NCBI GenBank assembly: GCA_020629695.1 | Contig: JAHDCV010000007.1 | Span: forward strand, 22,100-86,099 | DNA from: Acidimicrobiales bacterium | Lineage (GTDB): Bacteria > Actinomycetota > Acidimicrobiia > Acidimicrobiales > SZUA-35 | Length of the DNA stretch: 64,000 nucleotides | Direction of reading: 5' to 3' | Part shown: in pieces, positions 1 to 8,907 of the stretch | Layout of the letters: each line of letters starts with the position of its first letter | How positions within the stretch are numbered: position 1 is the stretch's first letter | Translations under genes and position numbers: made by a program | Notes under the pieces: generated by a model | Database searches by the model: none | What the model saw: the letters and a program-made list of their open reading frames with translations, nothing else | Told to the model about the DNA's origin: nothing

Positions 1-454
1 GGCGTTCGGCCACGATCTCCAGGGTCTCGGGGTCGAGCCGATGGAGGAACGAGCCGTTCACCGACAGGATCGACCCGTTGGCGTGGACCGCGATCGAGCC
101 ACACCAGACGTGCTCCCCACACGGGAGTTCGGGGGAGCGGACGACCGGCTGGAGGGTGTCCGGATCGACACGTTCGACCCAGCCGAACGGCGCCGGTCCG
201 GCGAATGCGGGCATCGTGCCCCCGAGATACCACTCGCCGGGATCGCGACGGACGGCCATGACGTGCCAGCGGTCGTCGATACGGGTCACGACCTGCGCCG
301 CACCGTCCCGGGCGCCGAGTACCCCGGTGCGGGCCTTCTGCCGACGATTCCCGCCGCACTCGACGGGCCATGGCGACGGCCAGTAGCCGGGATGGGTCTC
401 GAGCCGGTCCCGCACGGAACGGTCACCGTCGTCCCGCCCTGTCTCTTGCTGCAT
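1..454 (-). CDS. Hypothetical protein, N-terminal part (cut by window edge)
   Basis: An uninterrupted minus-strand frame runs from an ATG at 454 off the left edge, giving about 151 residues. The visible part is rich in Trp, Gly and Asp. It ends with a pattern typical of a beta-propeller blade (SIAVHANGSILSVNG followed by LDPETLEIVAER), so a propeller-type protein is a guess; I do not recognise the family. It is divergent from the dioxygenase gene starting at 518, with 63 bp between the starts. The plus-strand frame that also crosses this region looks like a shadow, because its translation has no family resemblance upstream of 518. Confidence 0.6.
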   Translation of the reverse strand, partial: MQQETGRDDGDRSVRDRLETHPGYWPSPWPVECGGNRRQKARTGVLGARDGAAQVVTRIDDRWHVMAVRRDPGEWYLGGTMPAFAGPAPFGWVERVDPDTLQPVVRSPELPCGEHVWCGSIAVHANGSILSVNGSFLHRLDPETLEIVAER

Positions 455-517
455 GCGGGCGAGCCTGCCACGCTCATCACGGCGGCTCACATCGGCACCG
501 CCGACGGAAGGACCCTC

Positions 518-1345
518 GTGCGTCTCGAACCTCTCAGCGACGTCGTCGGCTCGATCGTGCGCGACGTCGACCTGCGAACGATCGACGAGGCCGAGCTCCA
601 GCTGCTCGACCGGACGTGGGCCGAGCGGGGCCTCCTGGTCGTGCCCGGCCAAGAGCTGTCGCCGGACGACCACCTGGCGTTCGCGCGTCGGTTCGCCGAG
701 GTCGACGTCAACCGGTTCTTCACGCCCGTGCCGGGCCATCCCGAGGTCGCCGAGGTCCGCAAGGAGCCGGACCAGATCACCAACATCGGCGGCGGCTGGC
801 ACACCGATCACAGCTACGACCCGGCCCCCGCCCGCGGTTCGATCCTGGTCGCACGCGAGCTCCCACCCGAAGGCGGCGACACCGAGTTCCTCCACACCGG
901 CGAGGTGCTGTCGTCGCTGTCGGACGCGTTCGTCGATCATTTACGCGGGATGCGTGCGGTGCACAGCAATCACCACGTCTTCGGCGTCGGTGCGGGCTAC
1001 GACGACAACACCGACATCCAGTTCAACAACCACGATCAGACCGGCGAGGCCGTGCACCCGGTCGTGCTCCGACACCCCGACACCGGGGCGGAGAGCCTCT
1101 ATGTCAACACGGCGTTCACGACGCACTTCGAGGGGTGGACCGTCGCCGAGTCCAAACCGCTGTTCGAACAGCTCCTGCAGACGATCGTCGATCGCTCCAC
1201 GACCGTCCGCCTCCGTTGGGAGCCCGGCATGGTCGCCATGTGGGACAACCGCAACACCTGGCACAAGGCCCACAACGACTATCACGGCCACCGTCGGGTG
1301 ATGCACCGGGTCACGGTGGCCGGCGTCGAGCTGTCCGCAGCCTGA
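518..1345 (+). CDS. TauD/TfdA-family Fe(II)/2-oxoglutarate dioxygenase
   Basis: This is a 275-residue protein, the usual length for taurine/2,4-D dioxygenases, which couple 2-oxoglutarate decarboxylation to substrate hydroxylation. The iron triad is visible as H95-T-D97 (in GGGWHTDHSY) and H249 (in DNRNTWHKAH), with an Arg-rich stretch at 259-264 suited to binding 2-oxoglutarate. I chose the GTG at 518 because GGAAGG lies 6 nt upstream and the family N-terminus (RLEPLSDVVGSIVRDVDL) starts right after it. The frame stays open upstream to position 41, but that part is non-homologous shadow. The substrate is unknown. An acyl-CoA dehydrogenase gene follows on the same strand about 95 bp downstream. 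Confidence 0.85.
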   Translation: MRLEPLSDVVGSIVRDVDLRTIDEAELQLLDRTWAERGLLVVPGQELSPDDHLAFARRFAEVDVNRFFTPVPGHPEVAEVRKEPDQITNIGGGWHTDHSYDPAPARGSILVARELPPEGGDTEFLHTGEVLSSLSDAFVDHLRGMRAVHSNHHVFGVGAGYDDNTDIQFNNHDQTGEAVHPVVLRHPDTGAESLYVNTAFTTHFEGWTVAESKPLFEQLLQTIVDRSTTVRLRWEPGMVAMWDNRNTWHKAHNDYHGHRRVMHRVTVAGVELSAA

Positions 1346-1441
1346 GCACTCCGTCGCCGGCTGGGCTCGCCACCGAGCGAGATTCGGCGCGTTCGGGCAC
1401 GATGATGGACACTGGTCGCCTCCGACGTGAAAGAACGCCTC

Positions 1442-2548
1442 GTGGACTTCGAACTCTCTGCCGATCTGGTCGCCCTTCGTGATCGTGCCCGCACCGTCGC
1501 GGCCCAGGGTGTCCGTGACTTCGGACGTCACAACGACTCCTGGATCAACGGGTTCTCGAAGGAGTTCGCGAAGGTCATGGCGTCGGAGGGCTGGATCGGG
1601 ATGGGCTGGCCGACGCAGTACGGAGGCCGGGAGCGTCCTCCGATCGAACGGGTCATCGTCGCCGAGGAGATGATCGGTGCCGGCGCACCCATCGCCGCGA
1701 TGTGGTTCTCCGATCGACAGATGGGCCCGACGCTCATCGCGTACGGGACCGAGGATCAGAAGGCGGAGTTCCTGCCGGCCATGCTCTCGGGGGACACCAC
1801 GTGGTGTATCGGCATGTCCGAACCCGATGCCGGCTCGGATCTGGCCGGACTGAAGACGTCCGCCGTGCGCGACGGCAACGAGTTCGTCGTGAACGGTCAG
1901 AAGATCTGGACGAGCTTCGGTGAGGTCGCCGACTACTGCTACCTCATCTGTCGCACGTTGTCCGACGGCCCACCGCACAAGGGCATCTCGGAGCTCATCG
2001 TGCCCATGGATCTTCCCGGCATCGAGGTCCGCCCGATCACGGACATGACGACGAATCGCCATTTCTGCGAGGTCTACTTCACCGACGTGCGTGTTCCGGT
2101 CGAGAACCTCGTCGGCGTCGAAGGCGACGCCTTCAAACAGACCATGGTGCAGCTCCAACACGAGCGCGGCGGCATCGATCGGCTCGTCTCCAACCGGGCG
2201 TTGTACGACCTGGCACTGGCACGGGCCGACACGGCCAACCCGGTCGTCCGCCAGGAGATCGCCCGCATCGAATCCGACTACCGAGTCGGCCGGCTCCTGG
2301 TCTACCGCGAGGTGCTGCAGCAGGCGCCGACGGGGTTCAGCGCAGCCACCAAGGCGTTCTGTACCGAACACGAAGCACGGGTTGCCGACTTCGTGGCCGG
2401 GGTGCTCGGTGCCGACGCGATGCTCTGGGACGACGTGGCGAAGGGGCTGGCCTACGGACCCGCCTACACCATCATGGGCGGCACGTCCGACATCATGCGG
2501 AACATCCTCGGCGAGCGGACGCTCGGACTGCCCCGCGAGCCCCGCTGA
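1442..2548 (+). CDS. Acyl-CoA dehydrogenase family protein
   Basis: This flavoprotein of about 368 residues should oxidise an acyl-CoA at the alpha-beta bond. The N-terminal helical domain, the middle beta-domain with the FAD/substrate motif MSEPDAGSDL, and the C-terminal helices ending IMGGTSDIMRNILGERTLG are all present. The C-terminal position that holds the catalytic Glu in medium-chain enzymes is Gly here. A Glu in LQHERGG sits where isovaleryl/long-chain type enzymes place their base, so activity is plausible. I prefer the GTG at 1442, with GAAAG about 9 nt upstream; a GTG at 1427 in the same frame is possible. It converges on a hydrolase gene, with a small hairpin in the gap. Confidence 0.88.
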   Translation: MDFELSADLVALRDRARTVAAQGVRDFGRHNDSWINGFSKEFAKVMASEGWIGMGWPTQYGGRERPPIERVIVAEEMIGAGAPIAAMWFSDRQMGPTLIAYGTEDQKAEFLPAMLSGDTTWCIGMSEPDAGSDLAGLKTSAVRDGNEFVVNGQKIWTSFGEVADYCYLICRTLSDGPPHKGISELIVPMDLPGIEVRPITDMTTNRHFCEVYFTDVRVPVENLVGVEGDAFKQTMVQLQHERGGIDRLVSNRALYDLALARADTANPVVRQEIARIESDYRVGRLLVYREVLQQAPTGFSAATKAFCTEHEARVADFVAGVLGADAMLWDDVAKGLAYGPAYTIMGGTSDIMRNILGERTLGLPREPR

Positions 2549-2556
2549 CGGCGGAG

Positions 2557-2576
2557 CGTACGGTCAACGCCGTACG
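2557..2576. terminator. Short convergent hairpin
   Basis: CGTACGG (2557-2563) and CCGTACG (2570-2576) form a perfect 7-bp stem with a 6-nt loop between two convergent genes. The same segment is a tandem duplication: a 12-nt unit occurs at 2557-2568 and 2571-2582, and the second copy contains the stop codon of the minus-strand hydrolase. There is no T-tract. Confidence 0.4.
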
Positions 2577-2577
2577 G

Positions 2578-3333
2578 TCAACCCAGACCCGTCCAGAAGC
2601 GGTCCAGGGCGGTTGCCGCGTCGGATGCATGACTCGTGGCCCACCAGTGCCCGGCGCCTCCGAGCACGTGTTCATCGAGTCCGAGCCGGCGTGCGACCCT
2701 GCCGGCCGACGCCGCCGGAACGTAGGCGTCGTCCTCGGCCGTGAGCAACAACCCGGGCGGCAGCGGGTCGAGCTCGGCCAGTCGATCGCCGAGCTCGCTG
2801 AGGTACGGCTGCGCTCCGCCGCGGTACAACCCGAGGATGGCCGATGTCATGTCCTCGTCGAGGGCATCGGCGAACGACACGGCGATCGATTCCGACAGCC
2901 CGAGCCCGACGTAGACGGCGACGAGATCCTCCGACGGCACGGCCAGCATGCCGGCGAGTGCCTCCTCACCGGCACCGGGCGTCTGCCAGACCTGTGCGGT
3001 GTCGTGCCAGACGTAGTCGGCTGCCAGGAGGCCGCCGCAGTCGATGGCCCAGGAACGGACGAGGTCGGGGCGATCGGCGACCAGTCGGGCGACGTGAGCG
3101 GCACCCCAGTCGTGGCCGAGCAGGTCGACGGGGCCGGAACCGACATCCTCGATCCGGTCGATCAACCATCGGGCGTAGGCAGCGGGGCTCGGTTCGAACT
3201 CGTCCGGCAGCTGCGTGCCGAAACCGGGTGGTGAGCATCGGACGAGGTCGTGCCCGAACGGGCGGAGAGCCCCGGCGAGGTCGTCCCAGACGGCGTCGGT
3301 CTCGGGAACACCGTGCACGGCGATGATGGTCAT
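2578..3333 (-). CDS. Alpha/beta hydrolase, dehalogenase/epoxide hydrolase-like
   Basis: A 251-residue single-domain alpha/beta hydrolase. The nucleophile elbow is GHDWG (73-77), so the nucleophile is Asp75 rather than Ser, as in haloalkane dehalogenases and epoxide hydrolases. HGVPE at 7-11 fits the oxyanion-hole region, and H229 in GAGHWW fits the catalytic His. Acid candidates are D201/D202. The cap region is short. The ATG at 3333 is the only sensible start. The gene stands alone between the convergent acyl-CoA dehydrogenase and a divergent transporter. The substrate cannot be inferred. Confidence 0.82.
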   Translation of the reverse strand: MTIIAVHGVPETDAVWDDLAGALRPFGHDLVRCSPPGFGTQLPDEFEPSPAAYARWLIDRIEDVGSGPVDLLGHDWGAAHVARLVADRPDLVRSWAIDCGGLLAADYVWHDTAQVWQTPGAGEEALAGMLAVPSEDLVAVYVGLGLSESIAVSFADALDEDMTSAILGLYRGGAQPYLSELGDRLAELDPLPPGLLLTAEDDAYVPAASAGRVARRLGLDEHVLGGAGHWWATSHASDAATALDRFWTGLG

Positions 3334-3403
3334 GAACCGATCATGGCATCTTCGTCCGCCCCATGCGGCAGAGCTCCGGTCGGTGCGCTACACATGAGCC
3401 GGC

Positions 3404-5968
3404 ATGGGAGCCCTTCCGGCGACGGCCGCTCGCACGACGTCCGAGGACGCCTCGGGATCCGGGCTCGGCACCTTCGGCGGGGTGTTCACGCCGAGCCTGC
3501 TGACGATCCTCGGTCTGGTTCTGTTCCTGCGGCTGGGCTTCGTGACCGGCAACGTCGGTCTCGGCCAGATGCTGCTGATCCTGGTGGCAGCGACATCCGT
3601 GTCGTTGTTGACCACGATCTCCCTGGCGGCGATCGCCACGAACCTCCGCGTGGGCGGCGGGGGCGTCTACTACCTGATCTCCCGGACGCTCGGACCGGCC
3701 TTCGGGGGCGCGATCGGTCTCGTGCTGTACCTCGCCATGTCGGTGTCGGTCGCCTTCTACGCCATCGGTCTCGGCGAGGCCGTGACGAGCGTGCTGGGCT
3801 CGGACAGTGAGGTCTTGCCGCGGTTCGTCGCCGCGGGCACGATCATCCTCCTGCTCGGGCTGGCCTGGCTCGGTGCCGACATCGCCACCCGGTTCCAGTA
3901 CATCGTCATGGTCTGCCTCGTCGTGGCCATCGCGGGCTATCTGATCGGCGTGGTGCCCGACATGGAGGTCGGGCGCCTGAGCGATTCGTTCGGCGCACCC
4001 TCGGACGGTGATGACTTCTGGATCGCCTTCGCCCTGTTCTTCCCGGCCATCACCGGCTTCACCCAGGGTGTGGCGATGTCGGGCGACCTGCGGTCACCGG
4101 GCCGCTCCATCACCCGGGGCACGTTCGCCGCGATCGGACTGTCGACCCTCGTCTATCTGTTCGTCATCGTCACCTTCGCGGCCGCCGTCCCACTCGACGA
4201 ACTCCGGGCCGACACCGCCATCATGCGGCGGCTCGCGGTCGCCCCCGCGTTCGTCGACGTCGGGGTCATCGCCGCCACGCTCTCCTCGGCGATCGCCTCG
4301 ATGCTGGGTGGGCCGCGCACGCTCCAACGCCTCGCCGCCGACCGGCTGATCGCCCGGCTCGAGCCGCTGGGCGTCGGCGCCGGACCCGACGACAATCCCC
4401 GTCGAGCCGTGCTGCTCACGACGGGAATCGCCCTCGTGACCGTCGCACTCGGAGATCTCGATCTCGTCGCCCCCGTCATCTCGATGTTCTTCCTCGCCAG
4501 CTACGGACTCATCAACTTCGCCACCTACAACGAGGCTCGCGCCGCGAGCACCTCGTTCCGGCCGACCTTCCGGTTCTTCGACTGGCGTCTGTCGCTGTTG
4601 GGCACGGTCGTGTGCCTGGGCGCCATCCTCGCGATCGACGCGCTCGCCGGGGCACTCGCGTTCGTCGCCGTGTTCGCCCTCTACACCTGGCTCGCCCGTT
4701 CGGTGACCGAGTCACGCTGGGCGGACTCCACCCGCGCACACCATGCGGGTCGAGTCCGCAACCACCTCCTCCTGATGGCCGACACCGTCGATGCCGGCCG
4801 GGACTGGCGGCCGGTCACGATCGGCTTCGTCCCCCGAGATCCCGAGCGCCGCACCCGACTCTGCGAGGTCGCGGGCTGGCTCGAAGGAGGTGCCGGATTC
4901 ACCACGATGGCCAGGATCGTGGTGGGCCGAGGACCACTCGTGCGGCGACATGCGGCCTCGGTCGACCGCGAGCTGGCTCGTGAGCTGTCGTGGACGGGTT
5001 CCGGCGCCTATCGCCGGGTCGTCGTCGCCGACACGCTGGACAATGGCGTCGCGTCGTTGATCCAGAGCCACGGCATCGGACCCATCACGCCGAATCTCGC
5101 GCTCTTCAGCGGCGCCGATGTACGACTCGCCCGGAGCGACGAGGAGGGTCAGCGGGGAAGCATGGTCCAGACCGCCCTCCGGTACGGCATGAACGTCGCG
5201 GTCATGTCGGCGTCGGCGGAGGCGTGGGAGTCGCGGGCCACGCGTGACTCCCGTCCGATCGTCGTCTGGTGGACCGATGAACGGGTCGGTCGGCTGCTCA
5301 CGCTGCTCGCGTGGATGTGCACCCGGACCGATGCCTGGTCGGGCCGAGCGATCGAGGTGTTCGTCGTCGATGGCGACCTCGCCGCCGTCGATGCGGTTTC
5401 GGCCGCACTCGACGAGGCCCGGCTCCCCGTCCGAGTGCGTGGCGGCGTCAGTTCGGATGCATTCCTCGCGCGGACCGGCGACGCCGCACTCGTGTTCGCA
5501 CCACTGCGGGTCCGCAGCACGGAACTGCTCGGCCCGGGTGATCGCCCGCTCGCCGAACTCTCCGCCGGGCTCGGTCTTGTCGTCTTCGTGCACGCGGCGG
5601 ACGAGGTCGCCCTCGACATCCAGCCCGACGACTCGCTCCTCGCCCTCGCCGCCGATGCCCGTGACCGGGCGAAGCAGGCGGCCACGCGGGCCGAGGAACT
5701 GGATGCGGAGGCCGGCCGCCTGATGGTCGATGCCGAGATGCTCCGCATCGAACGCGGCAGCACCGACCCCGACGTCGAAGTCGCCGTGGCCCGGTCGGCC
5801 GCGGCGCAACGCCGCTACCTCGACGCCCGGGCCCGGGCCGACGAGGCCTGGCGCGTGGTCGGCGAACTCGACCCCAACGAGGTGTTCGAACCGGTCGATC
5901 CCGAGGTGTGGCTCACGACCGACGAGGTTCGCTCACCCTTCCGCCGATCCGGCCGGCGGAACATCTGA
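3404..5968 (+). CDS. APC-superfamily transporter with SLC12 (cation-chloride cotransporter)-like architecture
   Basis: An 854-residue integral membrane protein. The first half has about 12 hydrophobic segments. The TM1 region (GVFTPSLLTILGLVLFLRLG) and the glycine-rich GGGGVYYLISRTLG loop match the APC/SLC12 pattern. Residues from about 440 form a large soluble C-terminal domain, as in eukaryotic cation-chloride cotransporters, ending in an Ala/Arg/Glu-rich probable coiled coil (about 745-820). Known relatives move K+, Na+, Cl- or amino acids; which applies here cannot be read from sequence. It overlaps the 3' end of the convergent membrane-protein gene by 36 bp. Confidence 0.82.
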   Translation: MGALPATAARTTSEDASGSGLGTFGGVFTPSLLTILGLVLFLRLGFVTGNVGLGQMLLILVAATSVSLLTTISLAAIATNLRVGGGGVYYLISRTLGPAFGGAIGLVLYLAMSVSVAFYAIGLGEAVTSVLGSDSEVLPRFVAAGTIILLLGLAWLGADIATRFQYIVMVCLVVAIAGYLIGVVPDMEVGRLSDSFGAPSDGDDFWIAFALFFPAITGFTQGVAMSGDLRSPGRSITRGTFAAIGLSTLVYLFVIVTFAAAVPLDELRADTAIMRRLAVAPAFVDVGVIAATLSSAIASMLGGPRTLQRLAADRLIARLEPLGVGAGPDDNPRRAVLLTTGIALVTVALGDLDLVAPVISMFFLASYGLINFATYNEARAASTSFRPTFRFFDWRLSLLGTVVCLGAILAIDALAGALAFVAVFALYTWLARSVTESRWADSTRAHHAGRVRNHLLLMADTVDAGRDWRPVTIGFVPRDPERRTRLCEVAGWLEGGAGFTTMARIVVGRGPLVRRHAASVDRELARELSWTGSGAYRRVVVADTLDNGVASLIQSHGIGPITPNLALFSGADVRLARSDEEGQRGSMVQTALRYGMNVAVMSASAEAWESRATRDSRPIVVWWTDERVGRLLTLLAWMCTRTDAWSGRAIEVFVVDGDLAAVDAVSAALDEARLPVRVRGGVSSDAFLARTGDAALVFAPLRVRSTELLGPGDRPLAELSAGLGLVVFVHAADEVALDIQPDDSLLALAADARDRAKQAATRAEELDAEAGRLMVDAEMLRIERGSTDPDVEVAVARSAAAQRRYLDARARADEAWRVVGELDPNEVFEPVDPEVWLTTDEVRSPFRRSGRRNI

Positions 5969-6490
5969 CGCAGCGGTGCCGGGCTCGGCCGTGCCCGAGA
6001 CGACTCCCTGCTCGTCGTCGCGCCCGACCAGATGTGTCGCCGTCCAGGCGAGGGCCGCGAGGACGACCATGGCGGCCGGACCGAGCGCGAGGAGGGCGCC
6101 GTCGGTGTCGGCCACGCCGAGCACGAGGTCGACCCCGTTGCCGTCGGGCGAGGCGACGAGCTCGACCACGTCGGCCTCGAGATCATCCCCCCGGTCTCGG
6201 CTCAGCGGACTCGGTCCGGCGTCGAACTCGAGCTCGACGAGATGGGCGACCAGTCGGCCACGCGCGTCGCCGAGGTCACCGTCGACGGTGCCGAGCGGCA
6301 CGAGGGTGAGCTCGAGCTGCGGCCCATCGAGCCCCACGACCCAGTCGCTCGACGAACGCTCGAAGCCCGAGGGTGTGCCGATCTCGCCGTCGAGCGCCCG
6401 TATGGCGAGTGTCATCGGCGCGAGCATGATCAACATCACGACCCCGGCGATGAGCGCGACGAGGAGGAGCAGATGACGGAATCGCCGCAT
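5933..6490 (-). CDS. Hypothetical two-TM membrane protein
   Basis: 185 residues with an N-terminal membrane anchor (about residues 5-28, LLLLVALIAGVVMLIMLAP), an acidic extracytoplasmic middle domain, a second hydrophobic segment at about 133-152 (LLALGPAAMVVLAALAWTA) and a short acidic tail. I do not recognise the family. It lies 10 bp downstream of the crotonase gene on the same strand, so the two may share a transcript. Its 3' end overlaps the convergent SLC12-like gene. Confidence 0.65.
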   Translation of the reverse strand: MRRFRHLLLLVALIAGVVMLIMLAPMTLAIRALDGEIGTPSGFERSSSDWVVGLDGPQLELTLVPLGTVDGDLGDARGRLVAHLVELEFDAGPSPLSRDRGDDLEADVVELVASPDGNGVDLVLGVADTDGALLALGPAAMVVLAALAWTATHLVGRDDEQGVVSGTAEPGTAASDVPPAGSAEG

Positions 6491-6500
6491 GTGCAGCCCG

Positions 6501-7286
6501 TCAGTTTCCGCGGAAGCCCGGTCGGCGCTTGTTCAGGAAGGCGTCGATGCCTTCCTTGCCATCGCCCGTGCCGCTCATCGCCGCGATGTTCCGAGCCTCG
6601 AGCTCCATCTGGGTCTCGAGCGTGCCCGAGAAACTCTCGTGGAGCATCGCTTTGACCCGACCGAAGGCGAGCGTCGGCCCGGCCGCCAGCCTGGCCGCCG
6701 TCGCCTGCGCCGTCGCCAGCAGCTCCTCGGCCGGGACGACCTGGGTGATCAGTCCCCACTCGAGCGCCTCGGCTGCGGACAGGCGTCGGTTGGTGAGCAT
6801 GAGCTCCGCAGCCCGTCGCAGTCCGACCAGGCGGGGCACGAAGTACGTGGACGAACCATCCGGCGTGAGCGCCGCGGCCGTGTAGGCCGAGGTGAAGGTC
6901 GCCTGGTCGGAGGCGATGGCGAGATCGGACGCTGCGACGAACGAGAACCCCGCGCCGGCCGCGGCACCGTTCACCGCGGAGATCAGGGGTGCATCCATCC
7001 GGGCGAAGCGCGAGATCGCCGCGTGGTAGTAGGTCGTCATCTCCTTCAGGAGCCCGCCGGCCCCGTCACCGGCGTCGGCGAAGGCGCCGAGGTCGCCGCC
7101 GGCACAGAAGAACTTGCCCGCGCCCGTCGCCACGACCGCACGGACGTCGGCGTCCTCGTCGCATCGGATCGCGACGTGCATCAACTCGTACATGAAGTCC
7201 CGGTTCATCGCGTTCGCCGCATCCGGGCGGTTGAAGGTGATCGTGGCGACCTGGTCGGTCAGGTCGAAGAGGATGAGATCGGACAC
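6501..7286 (-). CDS. Enoyl-CoA hydratase/isomerase (crotonase) family
   Basis: A 261-residue crotonase with both oxyanion-hole segments (GKFFCAGGDLG at 58-68 and NGAAAGAGFS at 106-115). The catalytic acid position is Asp143 in the TPDGSSTYFVPRLVG segment. The first crotonase Glu is replaced by a small residue, so an isomerase activity of the PaaG kind is more likely than classical hydration (inference). The start is the GTG at 7286, preceded by AGGAG at the right distance. The frame extends upstream to 7355 without homology. It may be cotranscribed with the membrane gene downstream. Confidence 0.85.
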   Translation of the reverse strand: MSDLILFDLTDQVATITFNRPDAANAMNRDFMYELMHVAIRCDEDADVRAVVATGAGKFFCAGGDLGAFADAGDGAGGLLKEMTTYYHAAISRFARMDAPLISAVNGAAAGAGFSFVAASDLAIASDQATFTSAYTAAALTPDGSSTYFVPRLVGLRRAAELMLTNRRLSAAEALEWGLITQVVPAEELLATAQATAARLAAGPTLAFGRVKAMLHESFSGTLETQMELEARNIAAMSGTGDGKEGIDAFLNKRRPGFRGN

Positions 7287-7377
7287 GGGCGACTCCTGGC
7301 GAGCGAGGGACGCGTGCGACGCTAGGGCGGGAGCGGGTCCGTCGCCATACGGCACGACGTCCCCCCCTCGCGGGCTC

Positions 7378-7383
7378 TACCGT
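7378..7383 (+). promoter_or_regulatory. TACCGT -10 box, 7 nt before ATG 7391
   Basis: TAnnnT-type -10 element with 7 nt to the start codon and no Shine-Dalgarno sequence, consistent with a leaderless transcript for the methyltransferase operon. Confidence 0.45.
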
Positions 7384-7390
7384 CCGGGGG

Positions 7391-8425
7391 ATGTCGCCGA
7401 CGCCTGCCCTCGCCACCCGACTCGTCGAGGCGATCCACGCCGGCACGCTGCGGTCGACGATCACCACGCTGCGAGCCTCCGGTCTGGAGGACCCGCTGCT
7501 CGCCGAGGCCGAGCGCGCGATCGCCGCACTGGACCGTCGTCAGGACCAGGATCGCTCGCGATGGTCGCAGCGGTTCGCCGAGGCCGGGCTCGAGCATCGG
7601 CTGGCCGAGCCGGAGCCCGGTTCGCTGATCTCGGTGCCCGAGTTGATCGTGGCGCCGGAGGACGTCGACGCCGCCCTGGCAGAGGTCGAGCGGCGCGGTC
7701 TTCGGCGCTGGACGCCATCCGGTGGGTCGGCGGCCGAGGCCGTCCGGCGGACCACCGATCGGCTGATGCTCGCCTCGGTGGCCGACGTTCCCGAACGAGT
7801 CACCATTCGTTGGGCCGAGACACCGCCACGTCTCGCACCTCTCGCACCACGGATCCCGGATCTGACCGGTCGGGAGCTGCCCGCCGGGTTGTGGCCCGTC
7901 CATCTCCTCCGACGCGTGGCCAGGGTCGGCCTGACCCGGCTGGGCCGGGCTCCGGCTGCCCCCGACCTCGGTCCGTTGCTGGTGACGCCCGTGCCGCTGG
8001 CCGAGGCCCTCATGCGTTCGCTCGGGCTCACATCCACCGACGTCGTCGTCGATCTCGGGTGCGGGGACGGACGACTGCTGGTCGCCGCGGTCGACGCCGG
8101 CGCCGGGTCGGCGGTCGGGCTCGAGATGGATCCCGACGTCGCTGGGCTCGCCCGACGTCGGATCGAGGAGGCCGGCCACGCCGAGACCATCCGGGTGCAC
8201 ACGACCGACGCGGCGCGCCACGATCTGTCCGACGCCACGGTCATCGTGATGTTCATCGCCGCGTGGGCAGCGGCCGAGCAGGTCGACGCGGTCCGGCGTC
8301 GGGTCGGTCCGGGGGTACGGATCGTCGCCCACGAGCTGGAGCCGATCGAGGCGGGGCAGCCGGGGGAGCGGCGGCCGTTGTTCACCGACGACGCCATCAG
8401 CGTCTGTCACGTGTGGACGACATGA
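7391..8425 (+). CDS. Class I SAM-dependent methyltransferase with novel N-terminal domain
   Basis: 344 residues. The C-terminal half is a Rossmann methyltransferase: SAM motif I VVDLGCGDGR at 219-228, an acidic residue after beta-2 (GLEMD), and a VIVMFIAAW strand near the motif IV position. The first 190 residues are helical and Arg/Glu-rich and I do not recognise them; they may carry substrate specificity. The stop codon overlaps the ATG of the next gene (ATGA, 8422-8425), and that gene overlaps the following regulator in the same way, so the three are translationally coupled. The start has a TACCGT box 7 nt upstream and no ribosome-binding site. Confidence 0.75.
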   Translation: MSPTPALATRLVEAIHAGTLRSTITTLRASGLEDPLLAEAERAIAALDRRQDQDRSRWSQRFAEAGLEHRLAEPEPGSLISVPELIVAPEDVDAALAEVERRGLRRWTPSGGSAAEAVRRTTDRLMLASVADVPERVTIRWAETPPRLAPLAPRIPDLTGRELPAGLWPVHLLRRVARVGLTRLGRAPAAPDLGPLLVTPVPLAEALMRSLGLTSTDVVVDLGCGDGRLLVAAVDAGAGSAVGLEMDPDVAGLARRRIEEAGHAETIRVHTTDAARHDLSDATVIVMFIAAWAAAEQVDAVRRRVGPGVRIVAHELEPIEAGQPGERRPLFTDDAISVCHVWTT

Positions 8426-8907
8426 CCTCCGAGGTCATGGTCACGACGACCTCGCCGCCCGATGATGGCACCATGACCACGATCCCATCCGACCAGCCCA
8501 CCATCGAGGCCGCCGACGCCGCCGGCCGGTCAACAGTTCTCCGTCGAGCGCTGCGGGCCAACGCCGGGTTCTCGGTGGTCACCGGCCTGCTCGGGCTGCT
8601 CGCCGGATCCCGGGTCGCCGAGGTCGCCGGCATCGACCCGGTCTGGCTCGTGCCGCTCGGGGCGGTCGGACTACTCGGCTTCGCCGGCGGCCTGCTGTGG
8701 CTCGCCGCTCAGGACACGGAGACGTTGCGACGACACGTGCCGGGCGTCATCGCCGCCGACGGCGGCTGGGTCCTCGCGACCGCTGCGGTCGTCGGCCTGG
8801 GTTGGCTCTCCTCCGAGGGCCGCCTGTGGGCGGCCGCGATCGCCGTGGTGGTGGGGGCCGTGGCCATCGCCCAGTGGCTCGGTCTGCGGCGGCTCGATCG
8901 ACGATGA
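8422..8907 (+). CDS. Small integral membrane protein (four TM segments)
   Basis: 161 residues from the ATG at 8422, which overlaps the previous stop; a later ATG at 8473 would give 144 residues. Hydrophobic segments fall at about residues 48-65, 71-92, 108-125 and 131-150. I do not recognise the family. ATGA overlaps on both sides tie it to the methyltransferase and the XRE regulator, so it probably belongs to the same functional unit, perhaps as the membrane-located substrate or sensor (inference). Confidence 0.68.
   Translation: MTSEVMVTTTSPPDDGTMTTIPSDQPTIEAADAAGRSTVLRRALRANAGFSVVTGLLGLLAGSRVAEVAGIDPVWLVPLGAVGLLGFAGGLLWLAAQDTETLRRHVPGVIAADGGWVLATAAVVGLGWLSSEGRLWAAAIAVVVGAVAIAQWLGLRRLDRR

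Noticed and set aside
7114-8421. Long plus-strand frame overlapping the crotonase and methyltransferase genes
   Set aside because: Arg/Ala/Gly/Pro-rich translation typical of a high-GC shadow; only its end from 8422 matches a real membrane protein.
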